A stretch of 64,000 nt of DNA from Chryseobacterium sp. VAUSW3 (GCF_002205795.1 NZ_NIUY01000002.1:62001-126000), one strand, 5' to 3'. Positions 9,076-17,198 are shown, counted from the first letter of the stretch. A program made the numbers and translations. Notes: generated by a model from the sequence alone, not told the origin.

Positions 9076-9687
9076 ATGAAAATTTTATTACCCATATTTT
9101 ATCTGCCACCCCTTTCGTGGTTTGCGGTTTTTTTGAAGGTTGAAAACGAGGTGGTTTTGGAGCAATTCGAAAACTTTCCGAAACAAACCTATCGGAACAG
9201 GGCCAATATTTATGGTGCCAACGGAAGACTGTCTTTAATCATTCCCACGCGGCACACCGGCAAACGCATAATGAAGGAAACCGAAATTTCTCACCGCGAA
9301 AACTGGCAGCAACTTCACTGGAAATCGATAAAAACTGCGTATCAGCGCTCTCCTTATTTTGAATTTTATGAGGAAAAAATTGAAAAAATATTTGAATTTA
9401 AAACGGATTCTTTGATTGAGTTTAATCTGAATGCCTTAAAAATTATTCAGGATATTCTGAAGACCGAAAAGGCATACTCTTTGAATAATGACTATGTCAA
9501 AATTCCGTTGGAAGAAAATTATCGTGCGAAATTTTCAGCTAAAAAAGAAACAGAATTTGAAATGGAAGAATATTACCAAACCTTCAGTGATAAGTTGGGG
9601 TTCGAGAAAGACCTTTCAATTCTGGATCTGATTTGTAACAAAGGACCGGAAACTTTGACTTATTTAAAGAATATTCAGACCAAATAA
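9076..9687 (+). CDS. WbqC family protein
   Basis: This is a 203-residue soluble protein with the WbqC-family layout: the start LLPIFYLPPLSWFAVFL, the segment YRNRANIYGANGRLSLIIP near residue 37, and HRENWQQLHWKSIKTAYQRSP near residue 74. WbqC-like proteins occur in polysaccharide/O-antigen clusters, but their reaction is not established to my knowledge. It sits between lepB and the subtilase gene, with only 9 bases to the latter. The lepB-wbqC adjacency seems to be a housekeeping arrangement in this lineage rather than a sugar cluster. Confidence 0.8.
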   Translation: MKILLPIFYLPPLSWFAVFLKVENEVVLEQFENFPKQTYRNRANIYGANGRLSLIIPTRHTGKRIMKETEISHRENWQQLHWKSIKTAYQRSPYFEFYEEKIEKIFEFKTDSLIEFNLNALKIIQDILKTEKAYSLNNDYVKIPLEENYRAKFSAKKETEFEMEEYYQTFSDKLGFEKDLSILDLICNKGPETLTYLKNIQTK

Positions 9688-9696
9688 AAATTTATA

Positions 9697-11415
9697 ATGA
9701 AAAAAGTACTTATTGCAGCTGCCTTCCTTTCAGGAGTTGCTTCTTTTGCCCAAAGTACCGACGTTGCTTTGGATCCCATGAAGGACAAAGATTTAATGAC
9801 CTGGTATCACAAAGATTTTTCTTCTTCAAATACTTACGGAGTTAATACACAAAATGCTTATAAATATCTTGAATCCAAAGGTTTAAAACCAAAGCCTGTA
9901 ATTGTGGGCGTTCTTGATAGTGGGGTAGAAGTTGATCATCCGGGTTTAATTAAAAACATGTGGAAAAATCCTAATGAAGTCCCAAACAACGGAAAAGATG
10001 ACGACGGAAACGGTTATGTCGATGATATCTACGGTTGGAATTTCATTGGTGGAAAAAATGTTGATATTGATATTGACAATATGGAAGTGACCAGAGTGGT
10101 AAAAAAATACCAATCACTTTTTGAAGGTCCAAATTCTGCCACAAACAAAGCAAATCAGGCGAAAATGCCCGAAGAATTTGCAATGTACATGAAATCCAAA
10201 GAAATCTTCACCAAGAAAAGCATCGAAGCAAAGCAGGGTTACGAAACTTATTCCAGAATTCAGAAAATGATTCCGGATATGGTTAAGTTGTTGAATGGCC
10301 AGAATCTGACTCCAGAGGCGGTGGCAGCAATAAGACCAACTACCCAGGAGCAGGCAATGGCAGCATCAGTGCTTGGTCAGGTCGCACAAGATCCTTCTGT
10401 AAAAGGAAAATCTCCTGCAGATGTTCAGAAGTTTTTGGAGGCGCAAATGAAAGAAGCTTTAGATTATTACACACCGCAGGCCACACGGCAGTATAACCTT
10501 GATTTCGATCCAAGAGCATCTGTGGTTGGTGATAATTACGAAGATTATACTCAGAAATATTACGGCAACAATCATTATGAAGGTCCCGATGCCCAGCACG
10601 GGACCCACGTTGCTGGAATCATTGCAGGTTATCCGCAAGGTACAGAAACGCAGTACGGAGTTGGTTACAAAACGGCTAAAATTATGACCGTAAGAACGGT
10701 GCCGAATGGTGATGAGCGGGATAAAGATGTCGCAAATGCAATTCGATACGCTGTAGATAATGGTGCTAAAATTCTGAATATGAGTTTTGGCAAGCCTGTT
10801 TCCCCGGGTAAAACTGTAGTTTGGGATGCCTTTAAGTACGCACAGGACAAAGGTGTTCTTTTGGTTAAAGCTGCAGGCAACGAAAATGAAAATATTGCTG
10901 AAAATGTCTATTATCCAACAAATTTTAAAGAGGTAACAGATGCTAAACCCTTAATCAATAACATGCTTGTAGTGGGAGCTTCTACGAATAATAATGAATT
11001 CCTGCGGGCAGATTTTTCCAACTATAACCAAAAGATGGTGAATGTGTTTGCGCCGGGAGATAAAATATATTCCACCGTTCCGGATGGTAAATATGAGTAT
11101 CTGCAGGGAACTTCAATGGCATCGCCTGTAGTTGCCGGTGCAGCCTCTGTTCTTTGGGCATATATGCCGAATTTAAAACCGCAACAGATCATTGAAGCAT
11201 TGGTGAAAACATCCAACAAATCTTCTGTTAATGCAATGATCAACTCTAATACAAATAACAGATTCGATTTGATCTCTGAAGCTGGCGGAGTCATTGACCT
11301 TCGTAAAGCCGCGGAATATGCATTCACAAATTTCTATAAAGCCGGAACACCTGTACAGACAGCAAAGCCAAAAGCTGTAAAGAAAACGGTGAAGAAAACT
11401 GTAAAAAGAAAGTAA
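9697..11415 (+). CDS. Secreted S8 family serine peptidase (subtilase)
   Basis: The signal peptide is residues 1-19, ending SFAQ. The catalytic triad is visible: Asp74 in VGVLDSGVEVDHP, His301 in HGTHVAGIIAG and Ser473 in GTSMASPVVAG, with the oxyanion Asn394 in AAGNE. The 227 residues between Asp and His are far more than the roughly 35 of classical subtilisins, and most of this insert (about 125-290) is helical-looking and Gln/Lys/Ala-rich. DDDGNGYVDD near 101-110 looks like a calcium-binding loop. The C-terminus is a Lys-rich KKTVKKTVKRK tail with no T9SS sorting domain, so it is probably periplasmic or membrane-associated. The substrate is unknown. Confidence 0.9.
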   Translation: MKKVLIAAAFLSGVASFAQSTDVALDPMKDKDLMTWYHKDFSSSNTYGVNTQNAYKYLESKGLKPKPVIVGVLDSGVEVDHPGLIKNMWKNPNEVPNNGKDDDGNGYVDDIYGWNFIGGKNVDIDIDNMEVTRVVKKYQSLFEGPNSATNKANQAKMPEEFAMYMKSKEIFTKKSIEAKQGYETYSRIQKMIPDMVKLLNGQNLTPEAVAAIRPTTQEQAMAASVLGQVAQDPSVKGKSPADVQKFLEAQMKEALDYYTPQATRQYNLDFDPRASVVGDNYEDYTQKYYGNNHYEGPDAQHGTHVAGIIAGYPQGTETQYGVGYKTAKIMTVRTVPNGDERDKDVANAIRYAVDNGAKILNMSFGKPVSPGKTVVWDAFKYAQDKGVLLVKAAGNENENIAENVYYPTNFKEVTDAKPLINNMLVVGASTNNNEFLRADFSNYNQKMVNVFAPGDKIYSTVPDGKYEYLQGTSMASPVVAGAASVLWAYMPNLKPQQIIEALVKTSNKSSVNAMINSNTNNRFDLISEAGGVIDLRKAAEYAFTNFYKAGTPVQTAKPKAVKKTVKKTVKRK

Positions 11416-11436
11416 TAGTTACTTAGACTATCTATA

Positions 11437-11461
11437 AAAAGCCTGGTTTATCCGGGCTTTT
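11437..11461 (+). terminator. Intrinsic terminator after subtilase gene
   Basis: AAAAGCCTGG (11437-11446) pairs with CCGGGCTTTT (11452-11461) around a 5-base loop, 21 bases after the stop. Confidence 0.75.
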
Positions 11462-11521
11462 CTTATCTGTAAATTAAACTTGGCACGGTTTTTTGTAACT
11501 AGTAGTTATAATTTTACTACT

Positions 11522-12001
11522 ATGAAAAATATACTACTTACAGGAATTTTAGGTGCTGCAATCAGCATTTCCTGTTCCACAGCAAAAACCGCTCAGGCAA
11601 ATAGAGCAGAATTTCTACAGCTAAAAGGAGATTGGGAAATCACAAGTGTCGACTACGACAAAAATTACAGTGTAAAGCCTTTTGATGAAGGTGCAGATGC
11701 AAAATGTTTCGTAGGCAGCCACTGGAGATTAATTCCTAATAACTGGAGCGGATCTTATACCCTTAACGGAGGTGGTGCCTGCCCGAGTGTTATTCAGCCA
11801 ATTAAATTTGAAGTGGTAAACGGTAACGAATTTAAATTCAAAAAATTACTGGAAGATACCAAAGCAAAAGCTGTAACCCAAGGCTACTCTTTAAACTTAA
11901 TCAGCCAAACAACAGATTCTTTCAGTTTGGAACAAAACGTCCCTTCAGGTGGTCAAAACGTAAGAATTGTATATAACTTTGCAAGAACAGGAATGAAATA
12001 A
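11522..12001 (+). CDS. Lipocalin-like lipoprotein
   Basis: The ATG at 11522 is chosen because it gives a clean lipoprotein signal ending ISISC (Cys17); an upstream non-ATG extension to 11480 would bury it. The mature part (159 residues in total) holds LQLKGDWEITSVDY and FVGSHWRLIPN, the start and first strands of the lipocalin-like domain seen in many Bacteroidota lipoproteins. The ligand is unknown. It lies 15 bases ahead of the OmpA-like lipoprotein gene, so the two are likely one transcript ending at the terminator at 12740 and may act together at the outer membrane. Confidence 0.8.
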   Translation: MKNILLTGILGAAISISCSTAKTAQANRAEFLQLKGDWEITSVDYDKNYSVKPFDEGADAKCFVGSHWRLIPNNWSGSYTLNGGGACPSVIQPIKFEVVNGNEFKFKKLLEDTKAKAVTQGYSLNLISQTTDSFSLEQNVPSGGQNVRIVYNFARTGMK

Positions 12002-12016
12002 TCTAAAATTATAAAA

Positions 12017-12709
12017 ATGAAAATATTTAATACAACAAACATAGCAGCTTTCTTCATTACATCTACAATGATGTTAACAAGTTGCGAATCAGTAAAAAAT
12101 GCCAATAACCAACAGAAAGGTACTGTAATCGGTACTGCAGCAGGAGCTGTAATTGGCGGAGTTCTTGGAAACAACTTAGGAAAAGGCAAAAATGCACCAG
12201 CCGGAGCAGTTCTTGGCGGAATCGTAGGTGGTGTTGCAGGTAATGTTATCGGTAGAAATATGGATAAACAAGCCAAAGAGATTAAAGAAACTTTGCCGGG
12301 TGCAGAAGTTGAAAGAGTAGGAGAAGGTATTAAAGTGACCATGAAAGAAAATATGGTAAACTTTGGTTTCGATTCATCAGATTTAACATCAGCAGCTAAA
12401 GCAAACTTAGACAAGCTGGCTCAGGTTCTTAAAAATAACATGGATACTAACATTAATATCTATGGACATACCGACAGTAAAGGGACAGATGCTTATAACC
12501 TTTCTTTGTCTGAAAGAAGAGCCGCAGCAGTGAAAAACTATTTGGTTTCTCAGGGTGTTTCAGCAAGCAGAATGTTTACAATGGGGGTTGGTGAAAAAGA
12601 ACCTGTCGCTTCTAATGATACAGATGCAGGCAGAGCAGAAAACCGACGTGTTGAATTTGCGATTACCGCAAATGAAGAAATGATCAACGATGCACAAACC
12701 GGTCAGTAA
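12017..12709 (+). CDS. OmpA family lipoprotein with glycine-zipper region
   Basis: The lipoprotein signal ends MLTSC (Cys23). Residues about 35-85 form a glycine-rich, repeated segment (AAGAVIGGVLGNNLGKG, GAVLGGIVGGVAGNVIG), a glycine zipper likely to insert in membrane. The C-terminal OmpA-like peptidoglycan-binding domain (about 110-220) has NFGFDSSDLT, YGHTDSKGTDAYN, LSERRAAAVKNYL and GRAENRRVEF, including the conserved Asp and Arg that bind diaminopimelate. It resembles YiaD-type proteins and probably tethers the outer membrane to the cell wall. It is paired with the lipocalin-like gene upstream. Confidence 0.92.
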   Translation: MKIFNTTNIAAFFITSTMMLTSCESVKNANNQQKGTVIGTAAGAVIGGVLGNNLGKGKNAPAGAVLGGIVGGVAGNVIGRNMDKQAKEIKETLPGAEVERVGEGIKVTMKENMVNFGFDSSDLTSAAKANLDKLAQVLKNNMDTNINIYGHTDSKGTDAYNLSLSERRAAAVKNYLVSQGVSASRMFTMGVGEKEPVASNDTDAGRAENRRVEFAITANEEMINDAQTGQ

Positions 12710-12739
12710 ATAAGACCAAATCACAATCATTATATTTTT

Positions 12740-12763
12740 AAATCCGCTTCGGCGGATTTTTTT
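12740..12763 (+). terminator. Intrinsic terminator after ompA-like gene
   Basis: AAATCCGC (12740-12747), a TTCG tetraloop, then GCGGATTT (12752-12759) and T's; a very stable hairpin 30 bases after the stop. Confidence 0.9.
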
Positions 12764-12879
12764 ATTTTAAAGTTTTCAGGAAAAAGCTGTATCGGTTGAG
12801 TACTACGTTTTTATAAAGATTATCAAAAAAGTAGTTAACGATTTAGGACACTATATCGTAAAGTGTGTAAGTTAAAAAG

Positions 12880-12930
12880 TTTAGGCTTGGATTTTATAAT
12901 GTGAGGATTTCTTCAAAAATAAAGCCTAAA
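12880..12930 (-). terminator. Possible terminator of the minus-strand secreted-protein operon
   Basis: TTTAGGCTT (12880-12888) and AAGCCTAAA (12922-12930) are perfect 9-bp inverted arms separated by 33 bases, six bases past the stop of the last operon gene. Read on the minus strand, the second arm is followed by CTTTTT. The long loop makes this a weak terminator; another role is possible. Confidence 0.4.
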
Positions 12931-12936
12931 TTATTT

Positions 12937-13314
12937 TTACAACTTCTTTAGTAAAAGAGGAATATTACGGTTAAGGTAATTTATTTCAGAAGAAACGGGA
13001 AAGTTTTTTTGAATATCTGTTTTAAGCATAATAACAGATTGTAAAATAAAATTAAAATCACGGATAATTTCCCGTTGTTCTTTTTCACTTTTTGTTTTTT
13101 GGAGTTGCTTTTCTAAGATATTCCTTTGATGTTTTCCTTGCTCAATAACATGCTTAAGTTTGTTTATTTTCTGATTCATCGCATTAGGCGCGTAATCTAC
13201 TGCTTCTTGTATTTGGGACAAATATGTTTTTGTAATGTCGAAATTATTGTTGTTGTTGGTTTGCGCAATGAGCTGAATATTAATTATCAGCATCAAGAAT
13301 AAGATTGTTTTCAT
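12937..13314 (-). CDS. Hypothetical small exported coiled-coil protein
   Basis: I do not recognise this 125-residue protein. Residues 1-18 are a signal peptide ending LIAQ, followed by an Asn-rich start of the mature chain. The middle, about residues 45-90, is Lys/Glu/Gln-rich and helical (KLKHVIEQGKHQRNILEKQL), most likely a coiled coil. It is the last gene of the minus-strand operon, 32 bases after the preceding gene. No cysteines and no catalytic-looking motif are present. A structural or partner-binding periplasmic role is only a guess. Confidence 0.6.
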   Translation of the reverse strand: MKTILFLMLIINIQLIAQTNNNNNFDITKTYLSQIQEAVDYAPNAMNQKINKLKHVIEQGKHQRNILEKQLQKTKSEKEQREIIRDFNFILQSVIMLKTDIQKNFPVSSEINYLNRNIPLLLKKL

Positions 13315-13346
13315 AAAATATTTTTTTCTTGATTTCTACAGCCAAT

Positions 13347-13829
13347 TCAATAACTGCATTCGATGTCGTAACCTGCTTTTTTTAATGCTTTATCCATTTG
13401 TTTCATAAATCGGTGGGGATAGCTTTCTTTATTGATTTCGGTGGAAAACAAATGAGTTTGTTCTGACTTTTTTTTCAGGATATTGCCGTTTTTTTCGTAG
13501 TGGGTTTGGGTTTCGGTAACGTCGTTGTCTAACGTTTCAAAATAAATGTTGTGATCCCTTCCAATATTGATTATTTTGTTTAATGGAATTTTACTGTAGA
13601 CGTTTATTTTTCCTCCATCGTAACTCTTTATTGTATAACCAAAATGCAAGATGTTGTTTTCATCAATACGAAAAGCTTCTGTAACGATAAAGTTTTTTCT
13701 TTCTTCATCGTCATAAAAATGAGTCATTTCCTTTTGTAGTTGCTTGTTGAGCAGTGTTACAATTTTATGGTTTTGAGCCAACGATAATTGACTTACTCCT
13801 AACAAAAGAATTAAAAACAGTTTTTTCAT
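13347..13829 (-). CDS. Hypothetical exported protein
   Basis: This is an unrecognised 160-residue protein with a signal peptide ending SLAQ at about residue 19. The mature domain has alternating beta-type stretches (ENNILHFGYTIKSYDGGK, KINVYSKIPLNKIINIGR) and a C-terminal helix (FMKQMDKALKKAGYDIE) ending with a single Cys near the end. The layout of strands, an L-x-K-I-x-x-I segment and a terminal helix resembles the gene at 14309 and the N-terminal half of the Sel1 protein at 14743, suggesting a shared domain. It starts 5 bases after the next gene upstream ends, so it is translated within the operon. Confidence 0.6.
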   Translation of the reverse strand: MKKLFLILLLGVSQLSLAQNHKIVTLLNKQLQKEMTHFYDDEERKNFIVTEAFRIDENNILHFGYTIKSYDGGKINVYSKIPLNKIINIGRDHNIYFETLDNDVTETQTHYEKNGNILKKKSEQTHLFSTEINKESYPHRFMKQMDKALKKAGYDIECSY

Positions 13830-13834
13830 TTCAT

Positions 13835-14254
13835 TTATTTTTTTTCAAAAGATCCCGATTCTAAATAATTGACAATTTCGTCCACAGATGTATCAAAATA
13901 GCCGGCTTTTTCTTCGTCGTATAGGTTTTTCCAATGCACAAACCCAAATTCGTAATCGGGTAATTCGCAACGATCATCTTTGAGCTGTGTGGTACTTTTG
14001 CGCAAAGCGGCTTCGGCAATGGGAATGTGCAATATTTCTTTTAATCCATTAGGATGCTGAGGATTTTGAATATTAACATTAAGTATCGCAATATGAATAA
14101 TGCAGCCCACCGCGGTATAATATTCTATTTTGGTGATTTTTACCGTAGATTCTTCCTCGCCGGGGCACGTATGGTAATGCCATTCTTGTCCAACTTTATA
14201 AGTTGGAGTTTGCGTTGTTTTTTCAGGTTTGTTGAATAGATTGAATAGACTCAT
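13835..14254 (-). CDS. Hypothetical cytoplasmic protein
   Basis: This 139-residue protein starts at the ATG at 14254 (MSLFNLFNKPEK); a GTG 39 bases upstream is possible, but the A-rich stretch directly before 14254 favours the ATG. It has no signal peptide, unlike its neighbours. The core begins YKVGQEWHYHTCPGEEES and has beta-rich segments, then HIPIAEAALRKSTTQL and FGFVHWKNLYDEEKAGYFD. I do not recognise a named family. Being the only cytoplasmic product among exported ones, it could be an accessory or immunity-type protein, but nothing shows this directly. Confidence 0.6.
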   Translation of the reverse strand: MSLFNLFNKPEKTTQTPTYKVGQEWHYHTCPGEEESTVKITKIEYYTAVGCIIHIAILNVNIQNPQHPNGLKEILHIPIAEAALRKSTTQLKDDRCELPDYEFGFVHWKNLYDEEKAGYFDTSVDEIVNYLESGSFEKK

Positions 14255-14308
14255 GTTTTTTTGTTTTTTTAGCCACCCATAGTTTTTGTCCACGGTTTAA
14301 ACCGTTGG

Positions 14309-14725
14309 TTAAAATATCTTTTCCTTGCAAAATGTGGATAAATGGTTCATCGCTTTTACTACCTCTGCGCGAAGGTTTTCTTCATTATCTTTTAGTTGAA
14401 GAAAGCAAAATTTTGACTTAATCGGAGCTTTATCATCTATTTCCAATAAAACGACTTCATCCTCATACTGAAATCCGGGTTGAATAATATTTTTGATTTT
14501 AGTGGGAAGCGTATATTTCCAATTTGCTTCACCTAATTTATGCATGATTACTATTTCGCATTCATTTACAGATTGTATTGTAATTTCTTTAAAAGAACTG
14601 CCACCTGGCGAAATATTGGCTTGTAGGTTCTCTTTTAGCCAGCTTATGGTTTCGTCTTTGGTTTGCGCAAAGCTTGTAAGGCTAAACAGCAATATAATTG
14701 CTGTAATGATTATTTTTACTTTCAT
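14309..14725 (-). CDS. Hypothetical exported protein
   Basis: This is an unrecognised 138-residue protein with a signal peptide ending SFAQ at about residue 21. The mature chain starts TKDETISWLKENLQ and continues with beta segments and a C-terminal helix (VVKAMNHLSTFCKE). The TISWLKENL start, the charged strands and the closing helix recall the N-terminal region of the neighbouring Sel1 protein (VSYEWLEKQS...), so the two may be duplicates of one domain. It follows the Sel1 gene by 17 bases in the same operon. Two of three Cys are buried in the mature part. Confidence 0.6.
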   Translation of the reverse strand: MKVKIIITAIILLFSLTSFAQTKDETISWLKENLQANISPGGSSFKEITIQSVNECEIVIMHKLGEANWKYTLPTKIKNIIQPGFQYEDEVVLLEIDDKAPIKSKFCFLQLKDNEENLRAEVVKAMNHLSTFCKEKIF

Positions 14726-14742
14726 AATTATCTTTATCTTTT

Positions 14743-15984
14743 TTATTTATATTTCCAACAAAAGCACTCTTTCCACCAATATCGTCCTGTACTTCTGTCC
14801 TTGGCTGTACTGCCCAGTCCTTTTTTATATATTTCTTCAATATAGCCAGCAACAGAACTGCTATCACATCCGTCTTCTTTACATCCTTCTGTTAGATATT
14901 TTTTTGCTTCATCGTATCGCTGATTGAGATATAAAACCTTACCTATTTGTTTTTTATAATACCCACTTGTAATAACTCCGCCGCTTTTTAGAAATTTATC
15001 AAACCAATAGTACGCTTCTCTTGAGCTATCATCATACGAATTTGCCATGTATCTCATTGCTTCTATACTGCCTAAATCAATTGCTTTTTGGTAATATTCT
15101 CTTGCTTTATCATCATTGGTTGTTACGATATTAGATCTGAAGTCATATGCGTTTCCTACTTCTATTAAAGAATTGATATTACCTTGTTCTGCTCCTTTCA
15201 AGTAATAATCAAAAGCTCTCTTTTCATCCTTATCAACTCCTTGTCCTTTATTGTGCATATAGCCTAATAGATAGTTTGCATATCCATTCTTAAGATTTGC
15301 AGCTCGCTGTAACCAAGGCAGCGCTTCCGAATATTTTTTCTCAAAGTAATATTTAGATCCTACTTTTTCCAAAGCTTCATCATTAAATTCGTGTGCTAAA
15401 ATAGATTTAGGGTATTTAATGTAAAAATCTTCAATAGCAAGGCTTTCCCAGTCTTTCCATTGTTTTTCGGCTTCGTTTTTAGTAATTAACTCTTTATCAA
15501 TTTTCAAACGGTTTATGATTTGCCAAAAAGTTGTAAACATCATTTTACTATCAGCTTCATTAGCTGCTTTGAAATAAAAGAACTTATCTTTTTGCACATT
15601 TGGTTCTCCACCCAAATAAAGTTGCCATTCCAGCTCAGTATCTGGAAACCAAAGTAATACTCCGTCGTTGTCGTCAGCCAGATATTGAACCCTTGTAAGA
15701 TCGATATTTTCTACAACGATAAGCCCTTCATTGCCATTTGCACTAAAATTAACTGAAACAGAGGCGAGCTTATCGCTGAAACTAACACTAAAATTGTCTT
15801 TAATATAATTGGCAGTTACCACTTTGTTGTCGCCAAAATCTATTTCCTGTCCGTTGGCTTTGTATTGCAAATCCGAAATGATTTTGGATTGCTTTTCCAG
15901 CCATTCATACGATACGGGTTCTTCCTGCGCGAATACACATTGTGCTATTGACAGAAATAATAAAGTAAGTATTTTTGTTTTCAT
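14743..15984 (-). CDS. Exported Sel1/TPR-like repeat protein
   Basis: The protein has 413 residues with a signal peptide ending VFAQ at residue 20. Residues about 21-180 are an unrecognised domain starting VSYEWLEKQSKII. From about 205 to 330 there are Sel1-like alpha-alpha repeats: ALPWLQRAANLKNGYANYLLG, AFDYYLKGAEQGNINSLIEVG and AREYYQKAIDLGSIEAMRYMA. The C-terminus is Cys-rich (CKEDGC... and ECFCWKYK). Sel1 repeats mediate protein contacts, so a periplasmic scaffold is likely. It sits in the middle of the accessory operon. Confidence 0.75.
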   Translation of the reverse strand: MKTKILTLLFLSIAQCVFAQEEPVSYEWLEKQSKIISDLQYKANGQEIDFGDNKVVTANYIKDNFSVSFSDKLASVSVNFSANGNEGLIVVENIDLTRVQYLADDNDGVLLWFPDTELEWQLYLGGEPNVQKDKFFYFKAANEADSKMMFTTFWQIINRLKIDKELITKNEAEKQWKDWESLAIEDFYIKYPKSILAHEFNDEALEKVGSKYYFEKKYSEALPWLQRAANLKNGYANYLLGYMHNKGQGVDKDEKRAFDYYLKGAEQGNINSLIEVGNAYDFRSNIVTTNDDKAREYYQKAIDLGSIEAMRYMANSYDDSSREAYYWFDKFLKSGGVITSGYYKKQIGKVLYLNQRYDEAKKYLTEGCKEDGCDSSSVAGYIEEIYKKGLGSTAKDRSTGRYWWKECFCWKYK

Positions 15985-16033
15985 AATTTTTAATTATTTA
16001 AAGTGAAGTGGTTCTACTAAATCCTAAATGCAG

Positions 16034-16135
16034 TCAAAAAATCTTCAAATTTTCTTTTTTTGGTTTGAAAAATTCCTGCCCCCAAACCATCCCCGCAAAA
16101 ACAAGTAATACTAATGTAAATAATGTTGTTTTCAT
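16034..16135 (-). CDS. 33-residue micro-ORF with signal peptide
   Basis: A short frame starts at the ATG at 16135, four bases before the preceding gene's stop, and ends at TGA 16036-16034. The first 20 residues, MKTTLFTLVLLVFAGMVWGQ, are a near-ideal signal peptide. The predicted mature peptide is QEFFKPKKENLKIF or one residue shorter, net positive. It may be a genuine secreted peptide, or the leftover N-terminus of a degraded operon gene; the 49 bases after it contain no continuation that I can read. It is too short for ordinary gene callers. Confidence 0.45.
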   Translation of the reverse strand: MKTTLFTLVLLVFAGMVWGQEFFKPKKENLKIF

Positions 16136-16139
16136 GATT

Positions 16140-17198
16140 TTATTTTTTAATTGTTTTTACTGTGCCATCTGCTTTAATAAGTATATAAAGCTTACTATAT
16201 CTACCTCCTAACTTTGCCCGATAATCCTCATTTATCAACTTATCATCTTTAATTGATTCTTTGGTATAGCTTCTATGAAGAACCTCATAAAGGTCTGGAT
16301 AATCAAAAATCAAATTTTGTTTCGTTTTGTAGTTGTAGAGCGACCTACCTTTTTCACTCACGCGGTTAGGATCACGTTCTATAATAAACCAGTCATCTAT
16401 AATATGGTCGATAAATATAATTGTATTATCGTTCAAAATCCGATTTCCTTTTATATCAATCAAGTCATACAACTTCTTATAAATAGGATAGTGTTTACCA
16501 TTAAAACTAAATGGGAATTCATTTAATTGTACAATGCCTATATTAGGAGGGAAATTGAACTGATTGTCTGTATCATTTGCAATGCCTTTGCATAAAATGT
16601 ATTTCTGTGCAAAAACCTTTTGATTATTGATAATGAACCCTTCCGACAATCGTTCTACGGGGTATGGGATGTTAGAATCAATTAAATTATGCCAACCATC
16701 ATCACCGTGACTAAAGTCGTAACTCCCATAATAATGTTTCTCGCGCGTTATTCCGGCAGTTTCAGGAGAAACGTAGAAATAATTTTTCTCCATTTTTACG
16801 TCTTTTTTTTCTTCTGTTTTTGCTGGCGTACTTTTACCCGTATTCGGCGACATTACAATAGTTGCATTTGTTGGTTTGTTTTTTTCGTTTTGCAATCTTT
16901 GTTTTTCGGCATCTTCTTTAGCTTTGCGTTCGTTTTCGGCTTTGGTTTTGGCCACTAAGGCTTCGTGGCGTCTTTTGTCTTCGGCTCGTTTTGCAGCTTC
17001 TTCTTTGTCTTTTTTCTCCGAACATACTTTGCAAACACTAAAATCTGTAACTTGTGCACCACTTCCCATTCTCGGAGGCTCTTTCCAATACTTGCAATTT
17101 CTTGCTTTTATATTGTGAGACTGTGCCTTTGCCTGCGTAAAAAAACTCACTAAGAATAGTAGCGTTACAGCTAATCCTAATTTTGTAATTGTTTTCAT
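16140..17198 (-). CDS. Hypothetical exported protein with Cys-rich head and coiled coil
   Basis: This is the first gene of the minus-strand operon (352 residues). The signal peptide ends QAKAQ at residue 26. The next 35 residues hold four Cys, including NCKYWKEPP and CKVCSEKK, like a small metal- or disulfide-bound knot. Residues about 65-115 are a strongly charged Lys/Glu/Ala coiled coil, and a Pro/Thr linker follows. The C-terminal 200 residues are a beta-rich domain with repeats of the type IDIKGNRILNDNTIIF and KTKQNLIFDYPDLYEVL. I do not recognise the whole. A TATTTTTG promoter and a palindrome lie upstream, facing the PAS-LuxR regulator. Confidence 0.65.
   Translation of the reverse strand: MKTITKLGLAVTLLFLVSFFTQAKAQSHNIKARNCKYWKEPPRMGSGAQVTDFSVCKVCSEKKDKEEAAKRAEDKRRHEALVAKTKAENERKAKEDAEKQRLQNEKNKPTNATIVMSPNTGKSTPAKTEEKKDVKMEKNYFYVSPETAGITREKHYYGSYDFSHGDDGWHNLIDSNIPYPVERLSEGFIINNQKVFAQKYILCKGIANDTDNQFNFPPNIGIVQLNEFPFSFNGKHYPIYKKLYDLIDIKGNRILNDNTIIFIDHIIDDWFIIERDPNRVSEKGRSLYNYKTKQNLIFDYPDLYEVLHRSYTKESIKDDKLINEDYRAKLGGRYSKLYILIKADGTVKTIKK

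Noticed and set aside
14255-14293. GTG start adding 13 residues to the 13835-14254 gene
   Set aside because: The ATG at 14254 has a better A-rich leader, and the extra residues show no pattern.
16689-17153. Phe/Cys/Leu-rich plus-strand frames opposite the coiled-coil gene
   Set aside because: They are the antisense of Lys/Glu-rich repeats, which always gives such artificial hydrophobic frames.
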